Shown: positions 1-5,709, counted from the stretch's first letter. The stretch is 7,285 bases of DNA from JBBRMQ01 sp038230775 (GCA_038230775.1 JBBRMQ010000222.1:1-7285), one strand, 5' to 3'. The notes: generated from the letters alone by a model not told the origin. A program made the numbers and translations.

Positions 1-470
1 ACTTCACGGTGATGTTCGTTCCGGGCGAGCACTTCCTGTCCGAGGCGTTGATCGCGGACGCGACGCTGTTCGATTATGCGACCGCGAAGAACGTGTTCGT
101 CGCTTCGCCGATGATCCTCATCCCGCTGCTCCGCGCCGTCGAATCGAGCTGGAAGGCGGAGCGCACCGAGGAGAACGCGAAGAGGATGCACGACGCGGGA
201 GTGGAGCTCTTCAATCGCTTCGTCAAAGTCATGGAGCTCTTCGCTGACCTCGGCGCCACCATCGGCAAGACGGTAGAAAAGTACAACGGCGTCATCCGTT
301 CGATCGACGCGCGCCTCTGGCCGAAAGGTGAGGAGATGCAGCGCATGGCCGGCAGCGGCAAGGAGCTCGCGCATCTCGATCAGATCGAGGCGGTGCCACT
401 CGAGTCTGCGCGACTCAAGCTCACCATGCAGAGTGATGAGCCCGGGGACGTCATTGCCTTCGAGAAATAG
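1..470 (+). CDS. rmuC: RmuC family DNA recombination protein, C-terminal part (5' truncated by window edge)
   Basis: The open frame runs in from the left edge and ends at TAG 468-470, giving about 155 residues. The sequence matches the C-terminal part of RmuC: FVPGEHFLSEAL near the start, a segment FVASPMILIPLLRAVESSW, then a helical stretch with LFNRFVKVMELFADLGATIGK and a YNGVIRSIDARLWPKGEEM segment. RmuC proteins (former DUF804) combine an N-terminal coiled coil with a nuclease-like domain; in E. coli, loss of RmuC raises the rate of inversions at short inverted repeats. The exact biochemical role is not settled. The GTG at 9 is internal, because the homologous region extends upstream of the window. 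It shows no functional link to the trp genes, and the change of pathway plus a repeat at 481 suggests the transcription unit ends near here. Family assignment is from remembered motifs. Confidence 0.88.
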   Translation, partial: FTVMFVPGEHFLSEALIADATLFDYATAKNVFVASPMILIPLLRAVESSWKAERTEENAKRMHDAGVELFNRFVKVMELFADLGATIGKTVEKYNGVIRSIDARLWPKGEEMQRMAGSGKELAHLDQIEAVPLESARLKLTMQSDEPGDVIAFEK

Positions 471-480
471 CTCTTTGACT

Positions 481-516
481 GCCGGCCAGCCAGAGGGCTG
501 GCCCCACACCTGTGTG
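481..516. repeat. Palindromic intergenic repeat, copy 1 (single arm)
   Basis: Bases 481-509 are identical to 5617-5645 downstream of trpA. Within the copy, GGCCAGCC (484-491) and GGCTGGCC (496-503) form a perfect 8-bp stem with a 4-base loop AGAG, followed by CACAC (505-509) and GTGTG (512-516), a second small inverted repeat. No T-run follows, so it is not a classical intrinsic terminator. It resembles REP-like elements found scattered between genes in GC-rich genomes. The downstream copy has two such arms in inverted orientation; here only one is present. Confidence 0.8.
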
Positions 517-517
517 T

Positions 518-523
518 TACCCT
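518..523 (+). promoter_or_regulatory. trpG: Possible -10 element for the trp cluster
   Basis: TACCCT has the three most important -10 bases (TA...T) and is preceded by TGTGT. The ATG at 533 begins ten bases after it, so a transcript would start almost at that ATG (leaderless). No convincing -35 box is present at the usual spacing. A similar arrangement (TAATCT, then ATG eight bases later) occurs at 5658 in front of the Tyr/Phe leader. This is weak evidence, listed because a promoter is expected in the short gap after rmuC. Confidence 0.2.
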
Positions 524-532
524 TCGCGCATC

Positions 533-577
533 ATGACCTCCCGAGACTGTCTTTGGCTCAATCCTCGTCGTCGATAA
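533..577 (+). other. Short ORF with one Trp codon overlapping the trpG start; candidate leader or frameshift donor
   Basis: ATG at 533 opens a 14-codon ORF, MTSRDCLWLNPRRR, ending at TAA 575-577. It overlaps the first codons of the TrpG reading frame. It contains one Trp codon (TGG, 554-556), directly after CTT. A +1 slip from CTT to TTT, skipping T554, would continue as GGC TCA ATC CTC and enter TrpG, giving about 198 residues. The layout CTT-TGG-C resembles the E. coli prfB frameshift site CTT-TGA-C, with the Trp codon in place of the stop. I see no Shine-Dalgarno-like stimulator of the prfB kind upstream and no good ribosome binding site. It may be a chance ORF; its value is that it is the nearest ATG to the trpG coding sequence. 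Confidence 0.3.
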
Positions 578-1130
578 CTACGACTCCTTCACCTACAACC
601 TAGTGCAGCAGATCGAACGCCTTTCGGGCGAGTCGGTCGTCGTCGTTCGCAACGACGCCTTCGATCCGCTCGAGCTGCTGCAGCAGAAACCGCGCGCCAT
701 CGTGATCTCGCCGGGGCCCGGAACACCGGCCCGCGCGGGGCGAATCATCGAGTTGATCCGCGCCAATCAGTCCATCCCGTTGTTAGGCGTGTGCCTCGGT
801 CATCAGGCCATCGGCGAGGCGTTTGGTGGCCAGATCGTGCGCGGCGCCGTGCCGGTGCATGGAAAGGTGAGCGACGTGCGGCATCAATCGAAGGGACTGT
901 TCGCCGGATGTCCGACGCCGATGCGCAGCGCGCGGTACCACTCGCTGGTGATCGATCGCGCTTCGTTTCCATCGGAGCTGCAGATCGAAGCCGAGACGGA
1001 TGACGGAGCAGTGATGGCCACGTCGCATCGCGAGCGGCCGATTCACGGGATTCAGTTTCATCCGGAATCGTACGGCACGACCGGCGGCGATCAGATCATC
1101 GTGAACTTCCTGGCGGAGGCGCAGCGATGA
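561..1130 (+). CDS. trpG: Anthranilate synthase glutamine amidotransferase subunit (TrpG/PabA type), start codon unclear
   Basis: This class I glutamine amidotransferase hydrolyses glutamine and passes ammonia to TrpE for anthranilate synthesis; family members can also serve PabB in folate synthesis. Counting from ATC 561, about 189 residues are encoded, a usual family length. The N-terminus ILVVDNYDSFTYN is canonical. The nucleophile elbow GVCLGHQ places the catalytic Cys at residue 78, and HGIQFHPES supplies His167 and Glu169. The stop TGA overlaps the trpD ATG by 4 bp, with GGAGG at 1115-1119 serving trpD. The anomaly is the start: between the in-frame TGA at 534 and GTG 603 there is no ATG, GTG or TTG. 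Starting at GTG 603 would delete the conserved first strand and the DNYDSFT motif, so I reject it as the true N-terminus. Options are a non-canonical AUC start at 561, a +1 frameshift from ATG 533, a damaged start, or a sequence error. No trpE adjoins it. Confidence 0.9.
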   Translation: MLVVDNYDSFTYNLVQQIERLSGESVVVVRNDAFDPLELLQQKPRAIVISPGPGTPARAGRIIELIRANQSIPLLGVCLGHQAIGEAFGGQIVRGAVPVHGKVSDVRHQSKGLFAGCPTPMRSARYHSLVIDRASFPSELQIEAETDDGAVMATSHRERPIHGIQFHPESYGTTGGDQIIVNFLAEAQR

Positions 1131-2143
1131 TCGGCGACGCGATCAGGAAAGTCGTCGCCGGACGAGACCTCGAGCGCCAGGAGATGTTCGACGTCTTCGG
1201 CGAGATGATGGACGGCAAGGCCTCCGACGTGCAGAAGACCGCCTTTCTCGTCTCGCTGCGGATGAAAGGGGAGACGGCGGAGGAGATCACGGGCGCCGCG
1301 ATGGCGATGCGGGAGCGCGTGACGGCGATCGTCGTCGCCGGCGCGAACCTCGTCGACACCTGCGGCACCGGCGGCGACGGGCGTGGCACGTTCAACGTGT
1401 CCACCGTTGCAGCGCTCGTTGCGGCAGGCGCGGGTGCGCTCGTGGCCAAGCATGGCAATCGCGCGGTGTCGTCGGCCTGCGGCAGCGCAGACCTGCTGAT
1501 GGAGCTCGGCGTAACGATCGATCTCGATGCGCCGCGCATGACGCAGGTGCTGGAGCGCACCGGCATCTCGTTTCTCTTCGCGCCGAAGCTGCATCCGGCG
1601 ATGGGTGCGGTGGCCGGCGTGCGGCGCGAGCTCGGCGTGCGCACGATCTTCAATGTGTTAGGCCCGCTCACCAATCCGGCGTTCGCGAAGCGGCAGGTCA
1701 TTGGCGTTTACTCCGATCACCTCGTCGACATTCTTGCGCGCGTACTGCTCGCGTTAGGCGCCGAGCACGCGCTCGTCGTGCACAGCCGGGACGGGCTCGA
1801 TGAAATTTCGGTCTCCGCGCCGACTCGCGTTGCCGAGTTGCTTGATGGCGCGATCGCTACGTATGAAGTCACGCCTGCTTCCCTCGGCGTTGGCGAATAT
1901 TCGCTCCAGGCCGTGGCGGGTGGGGATGCTCGCGAGAACGCCCGCATCGCACGGGCCATCCTCGGCGGCGAGACCGGTGCGAAGGCGGACATCGTCGCGG
2001 CGAACGCGGGTGCGGCGTTGTACGTTTCTGGCGCGGTGCCGTCCATTCGCGAGGGTGTCACGCTGGCGCGAGAGGCCATCGCATCGGGACGCGCGATGAA
2101 GAAACTCGATGAGCTCATCGCAGTAACGAAGGAGCTTGCGTGA
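1127..2143 (+). CDS. trpD: Anthranilate phosphoribosyltransferase
   Basis: TrpD transfers the phosphoribosyl group of PRPP to anthranilate, the second step of the tryptophan branch, in the cytoplasm. The protein has 338 residues, a normal length for a stand-alone enzyme. A small helical N-terminal domain is followed by the glycine-rich PRPP loop CGTGGDG (residues 79-85), the KHGNRAVSS motif (108-116) that contributes to anthranilate and PRPP binding, HPAMGAVAGVRRELGVRT, and NVLGPLTNP (176-184). The start is ATG 1127, overlapping the trpG stop in an ATGA junction and preceded by GGAGG at 1115-1119 with a 7-base spacer, which points to translational coupling with trpG. It is not fused to TrpG, unlike the enterobacterial TrpGD. 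Two of the window's six TTA-GGC codon pairs lie here (1658 and 1754). The gene is followed by a GC-rich hairpin cluster before trpC. Confidence 0.97.
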   Translation: MIGDAIRKVVAGRDLERQEMFDVFGEMMDGKASDVQKTAFLVSLRMKGETAEEITGAAMAMRERVTAIVVAGANLVDTCGTGGDGRGTFNVSTVAALVAAGAGALVAKHGNRAVSSACGSADLLMELGVTIDLDAPRMTQVLERTGISFLFAPKLHPAMGAVAGVRRELGVRTIFNVLGPLTNPAFAKRQVIGVYSDHLVDILARVLLALGAEHALVVHSRDGLDEISVSAPTRVAELLDGAIATYEVTPASLGVGEYSLQAVAGGDARENARIARAILGGETGAKADIVAANAGAALYVSGAVPSIREGVTLAREAIASGRAMKKLDELIAVTKELA

Positions 2144-2145
2144 AT

Positions 2146-2242
2146 CGCCGCCGAGCCGGCGGCGGTCCCGCCGGCGAGGCCGCCGGCGTTCCCCAGTCGC
2201 GCCGCCGGCTCGGCGGCGGGACCGCCAGCGGCTCGCTGGCGG
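2146..2242. repeat. GC-rich inverted-repeat cluster between trpD and trpC
   Basis: The gap between the trpD stop and the trpC start is almost entirely palindromic. An 18-bp perfect inverted repeat pairs 2146-2163 with 2201-2218. Inside it, GCCGGCG (2170-2176) and CGCCGGC (2181-2187) form a 7-bp stem with a 4-base loop. To the right, CCGCCAGCG (2222-2230) and CGCTGGCGG (2234-2242) form a 9-bp stem with a 3-base loop. There is no T-run, so it is unlikely to be an intrinsic terminator. It breaks the otherwise tight ATGA-coupled arrangement and looks like an inserted REP-type element. In mRNA it could slow ribosomes, alter trpC translation or stabilise the upstream message. The weak GGTGG-type ribosome binding sequence of trpC (about 2243-2250) lies at its right edge. 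Confidence 0.75.
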
Positions 2243-2255
2243 GTGGTGGGCCGCG

Positions 2256-3026
2256 ATGAACGACGTTCTCCAACAGATCGTCGCGCGCACGCGCTATCGA
2301 ATGGCCGAAGCGCCGATCGATGCCGAGGATTTGCGGTTGGCGGCGAGGCAGGCGGCGGAGAAGCGCGAGGCATTCGCCTTCTCGAAAGCCCTGCAGGGAA
2401 AAACGCGCATCATCGCCGAGATCAAGTCCGCATCCCCATCGGCCGGACTCATCGTCGAGAACCCCGACGTCGAAGCGATTGCGCGCGAATACGCCAAGGG
2501 TGGCGCCGCGGCGATCTCGATCGTGACCGAGCCGGAGTTCTTTCTCGGGTCGCGCGACTGGATTGCGAGTGTTCGCGCGCTTCCAGTGGTGATGAAAGAC
2601 TTCATCGTCGAGCCACAGCAGTTGCTGGAAGGCGTGGCCGCGGGTGCCAGCGCGATCCTTCTGCTGGCGTCGCTGCTCGACGGGCCGACGATCCGGCACT
2701 TCATCAAGCTTCTCGATGAGCTCGGATGCGACGCGCTGGTCGAGGTTCACGACGAAGAGGAGCTGCAGCGCGCGATCGACGGCGGCGCGCGAATCATCGG
2801 CGTCAACAATCGCAATCTCCGCGACTTCAAGGTCGATCTCTGCACCGCGGAATCACTCTCGGCGCGCATGCCGCAAGGTGTAATCAAGGTCGCCGAGAGC
2901 GGCATCAAGACGCGTGCGGATGTCCATCGCCTGCAGGCGGCGGGCTACTCGGCATTCTTGGTGGGAGAATCGCTGTTGCGACAGAATGACCGCGCCGCGG
3001 CCGTTCGCGCACTCATCGAATCATGA
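2256..3026 (+). CDS. trpC: Indole-3-glycerol phosphate synthase
   Basis: TrpC closes the indole ring from 1-(o-carboxyphenylamino)-1-deoxyribulose 5-phosphate with loss of CO2 and water. The 256-residue protein is a single-domain (beta/alpha)8 barrel, the usual size. Visible motifs are EIKSASPS (55-62, substrate-binding and catalytic Lys57), VMKDFIVEPQQL with Lys114, ALVEVHDEEEL with Glu163, IIGVNNRNLRDF with Asn184, IKVAESGIK with Glu214 and Ser215, and FLVGESLL near the end. ATG 2256 is chosen because MNDVLQQIVARTRYRM matches the normal N-terminus; the open frame extends upstream to TTG 2136, but that stretch translates the hairpin cluster into an Arg-rich run and is not credible protein. 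The TGA stop overlaps the trpF ATG by 4 bp. TrpC and TrpF are separate genes here, unlike the fused enterobacterial enzyme. Confidence 0.97.
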   Translation: MNDVLQQIVARTRYRMAEAPIDAEDLRLAARQAAEKREAFAFSKALQGKTRIIAEIKSASPSAGLIVENPDVEAIAREYAKGGAAAISIVTEPEFFLGSRDWIASVRALPVVMKDFIVEPQQLLEGVAAGASAILLLASLLDGPTIRHFIKLLDELGCDALVEVHDEEELQRAIDGGARIIGVNNRNLRDFKVDLCTAESLSARMPQGVIKVAESGIKTRADVHRLQAAGYSAFLVGESLLRQNDRAAAVRALIES

Positions 3027-3640
3027 CGAAGATCAAGATCTGTGGCCTCACCCGTGAGGAAGACGCCGTCTTCTGCGCCAACGCCGGCGCCGATTTTCTC
3101 GGCCTCATCTTCGTGCCGGCGTCGCCGCGTCACGTGGAGCCGGAGAAGGCCGCATCGATTGCCGCGGCGGTGCGCAACGAAGGGAAGTCGCCGAAGTTCG
3201 TCGGCGTGTTCCGCGACGCATCGAGCGATTACATGCGCGAGATCGCGTCGATGGTGGGCCTCGACATGTTCCAGCTGCACGGCAACGAGACCCAGGAAGA
3301 CATTCAGAACCTCGGCATGCCGGCGATCAGGACGCTGCGTGTCGGCGACACGCTGCCGGATACGCACGGCACGCCTGCCGCCGAATGGCTGCTCTTCGAT
3401 ACCTACGACGAGCGTCGCGCCGGCGGCACCGGACGTCGCTTCGACTGGTCGCTGCTCGCGGTGTACGACCGCGCGAAGCCGTTTTTTCTCTCCGGCGGTC
3501 TGACTGCGGACAACGTCGCGGCCGGGGTCAGCCTGGTGCGGCCGGACGGCATCGACGTCTCGAGCGGTGTCGAATCGTCGACCGGCGTCAAGGATCACGA
3601 GAAGGTCGCGCGTCTCATCGATCGGGTGCTCAGGCCATGA
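3023..3640 (+). CDS. trpF: Phosphoribosylanthranilate isomerase
   Basis: TrpF performs the Amadori rearrangement of N-(5'-phosphoribosyl)anthranilate that yields the TrpC substrate. The 205-residue product has the family length. The N-terminal KIKICGLT carries the general base Cys7, and LLFDTYDE places the general acid Asp126 at its expected position. Other motifs are DFLGLIFVPASPRHV, QLHGNE, FFLSGGLTADNV and GIDVSSGVESSTGVKD, the last two forming the phosphate-binding end of the barrel. Start ATG 3023 overlaps the trpC stop in an ATGA junction with no evident Shine-Dalgarno sequence, so translational coupling is likely. Its own TGA stop overlaps another ATG at 3637, which is the apparent original start of trpB. 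Confidence 0.97.
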   Translation: MTKIKICGLTREEDAVFCANAGADFLGLIFVPASPRHVEPEKAASIAAAVRNEGKSPKFVGVFRDASSDYMREIASMVGLDMFQLHGNETQEDIQNLGMPAIRTLRVGDTLPDTHGTPAAEWLLFDTYDERRAGGTGRRFDWSLLAVYDRAKPFFLSGGLTADNVAAGVSLVRPDGIDVSSGVESSTGVKDHEKVARLIDRVLRP

Positions 3641-3687
3641 AAACGCTGCCTTATCGAATTGGTTTCTTCTGCGAGTTCGGCGTGTAG
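3637..3687 (+). pseudogene. Detached N-terminal segment of trpB, ended by an in-frame TAG
   Basis: ATG 3637 overlaps the trpF stop (ATGA) and encodes MKTLPYRIGFFCEFGV before TAG 3685-3687. It is in the same frame as trpB. Reading through the TAG gives FFCEFGV-stop-YVPETLM, which lines up with the conserved TrpB N-terminus of the form FGEFGGQYVPETLM. TAG stands where Gln or Arg is usual (CAG to TAG is one transition), and two conserved glycines are replaced by Cys and Val. Numbering from 3637 puts the PLP lysine at 90 and the catalytic Glu at 112, close to 87 and 109 in Salmonella TrpB, so this is very probably the ancestral start. TAG ends rmuC, trpA and the Tyr/Phe leader normally, so reassignment of TAG is unlikely. 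Natural nonsense mutation, a role as a small coupling ORF, or sequence error are all possible. Confidence 0.72.
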
Positions 3688-3705
3688 TACGTTCCCGAGA
3701 CGCTC

Positions 3706-4815
3706 ATGGCGGCGCTCGACGAGTTCGAGGCCGCGTACAAGAAAGTCCGGCGGGACAAGTCTTTCGGCAAGGAGCTCGACGAGATCCTGCGAGACTTCGT
3801 CGGCCGCCCGACGCCCTTGACCGAGGCGAAGAGATTCGCCGAGATGTGCGGGACGTTCCGGCTCTTTCTCAAGCGCGAGGACCTCAATCACACCGGCGCG
3901 CACAAGATCAACAACGCGGTGGGGCAGGCGCTCATCGCGAAGCGCATGGGCAAGCAGCGCATCATCGCGGAGACGGGCGCGGGGCAGCACGGCGTGGCCA
4001 CCGCGACCGCCTGCGCGCTGCTCGGACTGAAATGCGTCGTGTACATGGGCGAGGTCGACATGAAGCGCCAGGAGCTGAATGTCTTCCGCATGCGGTTGTT
4101 AGGCGCGGAAGTGGTACCGGTGACCAGCGGCAGCCGCACGCTGAAGGATGCCATCAACGAGGCCATCCGCGACTGGGTGACCAACGTCCGCACCACGCAC
4201 TACATCATCGGCTCCGTCCTCGGGCCCCATCCGTATCCGATGATCGTGCGCGACTTTCAATCGGTGATCGGCCGGGAAGCGCTGTCACAGTTCCGCAAGC
4301 GCATCGGCGGATTGCCGGACGTCGCGGTGGCGTGCGTTGGCGGCGGATCGAACGCGATCGGCCTCTTCTACGAGATGCTGAAACACGAGTCGATCCGGCT
4401 GATCGGCGTCGAAGCGGGAGGGCGGGGGCCGGAGCTGGGCGATCACGCCGCGCGCTTCAGCGGCGGCGCGTTAGGCGTGCTGCACGGCACGCGCTCGATC
4501 GTGCTGCAGGATGAATTCGGACAGATCGCCGAGACGCACTCGATCTCCGCGGGCCTCGACTATCCGTCGATCGGTCCGGAGCATGCGCATCTCCAGCAGA
4601 CGAAGCGCGTCGAGTACTACGACTGCAACGACGATCTTGCGCTGGAGGGATTCCACGCGCTGAGCGTGAACGAAGGCATCATCCCGGCGCTGGAGTCGTC
4701 GCACGCGCTCGGCTGGCTGATGCGCAACGGACGGGCGATCACCGGCAACGTGATCGTCAATCTCTCCGGACGTGGCGACAAGGATGTGCCGCAGATCGCG
4801 GCGCTCGAAGCATGA
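3706..4815 (+). CDS. trpB: Tryptophan synthase beta subunit, N-terminus shortened by an upstream TAG
   Basis: TrpB is the PLP enzyme that condenses indole with serine; indole comes through a tunnel from TrpA in the alpha2beta2 complex. From ATG 3706 the product has 369 residues; from the ancestral start at 3637 it would be 392, close to the usual length. Motifs, numbered from 3637: HTGAHKINN with PLP Lys90, ETGAGQHGV with catalytic Glu112, phosphate loop GGGSN (235-239), LQDEFGQIAETHSISAGLDYPSIGPEH, and LSGRGDKD with Ser377. All are intact, so the body of the protein looks functional. The shortened form lacks about 23 N-terminal residues, a conserved segment near the alpha-subunit interface. 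The start at 3706 corresponds to the Met in the normal ETLM motif and has only a weak GAG upstream. The stop overlaps the trpA ATG by 4 bp. TTA-GGC pairs occur at 4099 and 4471. Confidence 0.93.
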   Translation: MAALDEFEAAYKKVRRDKSFGKELDEILRDFVGRPTPLTEAKRFAEMCGTFRLFLKREDLNHTGAHKINNAVGQALIAKRMGKQRIIAETGAGQHGVATATACALLGLKCVVYMGEVDMKRQELNVFRMRLLGAEVVPVTSGSRTLKDAINEAIRDWVTNVRTTHYIIGSVLGPHPYPMIVRDFQSVIGREALSQFRKRIGGLPDVAVACVGGGSNAIGLFYEMLKHESIRLIGVEAGGRGPELGDHAARFSGGALGVLHGTRSIVLQDEFGQIAETHSISAGLDYPSIGPEHAHLQQTKRVEYYDCNDDLALEGFHALSVNEGIIPALESSHALGWLMRNGRAITGNVIVNLSGRGDKDVPQIAALEA

Positions 4816-5594
4816 CCCGGGTGGGCACGCTGTTCCGCCGGCTGCGCAAAGAGCAGCGCTGCGGCCTCATCGCATATGTGACGTGCGGCGATCCCGACAT
4901 CGAGACGACCGTGCGCGTGGTCCGCGCGCTCCAGGAAGCCGGTGCAGACGCGATCGAGCTCGGGATCCCGTTCTCCGATCCGATCGCCGATGGCCCGGTG
5001 ATTCAGGCGGCAGCGCATCGTGCTCTGAAACGCGGCACCACGGTACTCGATGTCTTCGACGCTGCGCGCAGCATTCGCGCGGAGAGTCAGATTCCGCTGA
5101 TCGCATTCTCGTATGTGAATCCGGTGATGCGCTACGGCGCGGAGCGTTTCACCGCCGATGCCGAAGCGGCGGGGTTCGATTCGATGCTGCTGACCGATCT
5201 GCCGGCGGAAGCGGCGTCCGAACTGCGCAACGCGCTGCACGCGCATCGTATGGGCGGCGTCTTCCTCCTCGCGCCGACCTCGACGGACGCGCGCATCGCG
5301 TCGGTCAATCGCGCGAGCGACGACTTCGTCTATTACGTTTCAACCACCGGAGTGACGGGCACACGCAAGGACCTCGATCCGGCGCTCATCGCGCGACTCG
5401 ATGAGGTGCGGACGAAGTTGACGAAGCCTCTCGCGGTGGGGTTTGGCATCTCCGAGTATTCTCATTACGAGGCCCTGCGCGATCACTGCGATGCGATCGT
5501 TGTCGGAAGTGCGATCGTGCGCGCGATTGCCGAAGGCGATGCGGACGGCGCGCCCGCAAGAGCCGCAGGCGTCGTGCGGCGCATCCTCGGCTAG
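4812..5594 (+). CDS. trpA: Tryptophan synthase alpha subunit
   Basis: TrpA cleaves indole-3-glycerol phosphate to indole and glyceraldehyde 3-phosphate; indole is channelled to TrpB. The 260-residue (beta/alpha)8 protein has the catalytic pair at the expected positions: Glu49 in ELGIPFSDPIADGP and Asp60 in the same motif (loop 2). AYVTCGDPD precedes it, LLTDLPAEAA corresponds to loop 6, YYVSTTGVTG carries the glycine-rich phosphate site with the conserved Thr, and VGFGISEYSH and AIVVGSAIV complete the phosphate-binding end. The start is ATG 4812, overlapping the trpB stop (ATGA), so it is translationally coupled to trpB. The last base of its TAG stop is the first base of the 52-bp palindrome, which therefore begins exactly at the end of the trp block. 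No residue loss is visible; the alpha partner is complete even though trpB is shortened. Confidence 0.97.
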   Translation: MTRVGTLFRRLRKEQRCGLIAYVTCGDPDIETTVRVVRALQEAGADAIELGIPFSDPIADGPVIQAAAHRALKRGTTVLDVFDAARSIRAESQIPLIAFSYVNPVMRYGAERFTADAEAAGFDSMLLTDLPAEAASELRNALHAHRMGGVFLLAPTSTDARIASVNRASDDFVYYVSTTGVTGTRKDLDPALIARLDEVRTKLTKPLAVGFGISEYSHYEALRDHCDAIVVGSAIVRAIAEGDADGAPARAAGVVRRILG

Positions 5595-5645
5595 TGTGGG
5601 GCCAGCCCTCCGGCTGGCCGGCCAGCCAGAGGGCTGGCCCCACAC
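5594..5645. repeat. 52-bp palindrome after trpA, with repeat copy 2
   Basis: Arms 5594-5619 and 5620-5645 are 26-bp inverted repeats that meet without a spacer and differ at one position (5611 against 5628). Each arm is itself a hairpin, GGCCAGCC-4 bases-GGCTGGCC, with loops CTCC and AGAG. The DNA can thus form one long cruciform or two tandem short hairpins. The right arm plus three bases (5617-5645) equals 481-509 in front of trpG. The element starts within the trpA stop codon and ends 25 bases before the leader ORF. There is no T-run after it. It may still block 3' exonucleases or slow transcription; a bidirectional terminator role is possible but not shown. Confidence 0.85.
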
Positions 5646-5657
5646 GTTGCCTGTGGT

Positions 5658-5663
5658 AATCTC
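5658..5663 (+). promoter_or_regulatory. Possible -10 element for the Tyr/Phe leader and aromatic unit
   Basis: TAATCT matches the key TA...T positions of a -10 hexamer and is preceded by TGTGG. The leader ATG begins eight bases later, so a transcript would start at or just before that ATG; the absence of a Shine-Dalgarno sequence fits a leaderless leader peptide. No good -35 is visible because the spacing falls in the palindrome. An attenuator needs a promoter upstream of its leader, and either this site or read-through from trpA would supply it. Low confidence. Confidence 0.22.
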
Positions 5664-5670
5664 ATCGGCA

Positions 5671-5709
5671 ATGGCTCCTCGTTCCTCGTATTACGCCTAC
5701 TTCATCTAG
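5671..5709 (+). CDS. Leader peptide with Tyr-Tyr-Ala-Tyr-Phe codons (attenuation leader)
   Basis: ATG 5671 to TAG 5707-5709 encodes MAPRSSYYAYFI. Four of the last six codons specify Tyr or Phe (TAT TAC GCC TAC TTC at 5689-5703), placed just before the stop, as in known amino-acid leader peptides such as PheL. It lies between the post-trpA palindrome and an intrinsic terminator, directly upstream of chorismate mutase and DAHP synthase, the enzymes that supply Phe and Tyr. Ribosome stalling at these codons when Tyr-tRNA or Phe-tRNA is uncharged would expose the RNA from 5709 on. It has no Trp codon, so the signal would be Tyr/Phe, not Trp. No strong ribosome binding site is visible; TTG 5647 and GTG 5653 are in-frame alternative starts that do not change the regulatory codons. 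The peptide itself probably has no function. Confidence 0.8.
   Translation: MAPRSSYYAYFI

Noticed and set aside
475..480. TTGACT as a -35 box for trpG
   Set aside because: No -10-like hexamer lies 16-18 bases downstream; that position falls in the GC-rich hairpin.
603..1130. TrpG starting at GTG 603
   Set aside because: It would remove the ILVVDNYDSFTYNL segment encoded in frame at 561-602, the conserved first strand of the family; the homology clearly continues upstream.
745..1701. Long open frames on the minus strand opposite trpG, trpD and other genes
   Set aside because: They are antisense shadows of well-conserved genes in GC-rich DNA, with Arg/Ala/Pro-rich translations and no recognisable motifs.
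2136..2255. N-terminal extension of TrpC from TTG 2136
   Set aside because: The extension translates the GC-rich hairpin repeats into a low-complexity Arg-rich run and has no counterpart in the family; ATG 2256 gives the normal N-terminus.
3685..3687. TAG read as a sense codon in this organism
   Set aside because: TAG ends rmuC, trpA and the leader ORF at normal C-terminal positions, so general reassignment is not supported.
5594..5645. Intrinsic terminator after trpA
   Set aside because: The palindrome is strong, but no T-run follows either arm, so it does not meet the usual criteria; a weaker role in 3' end protection remains possible.
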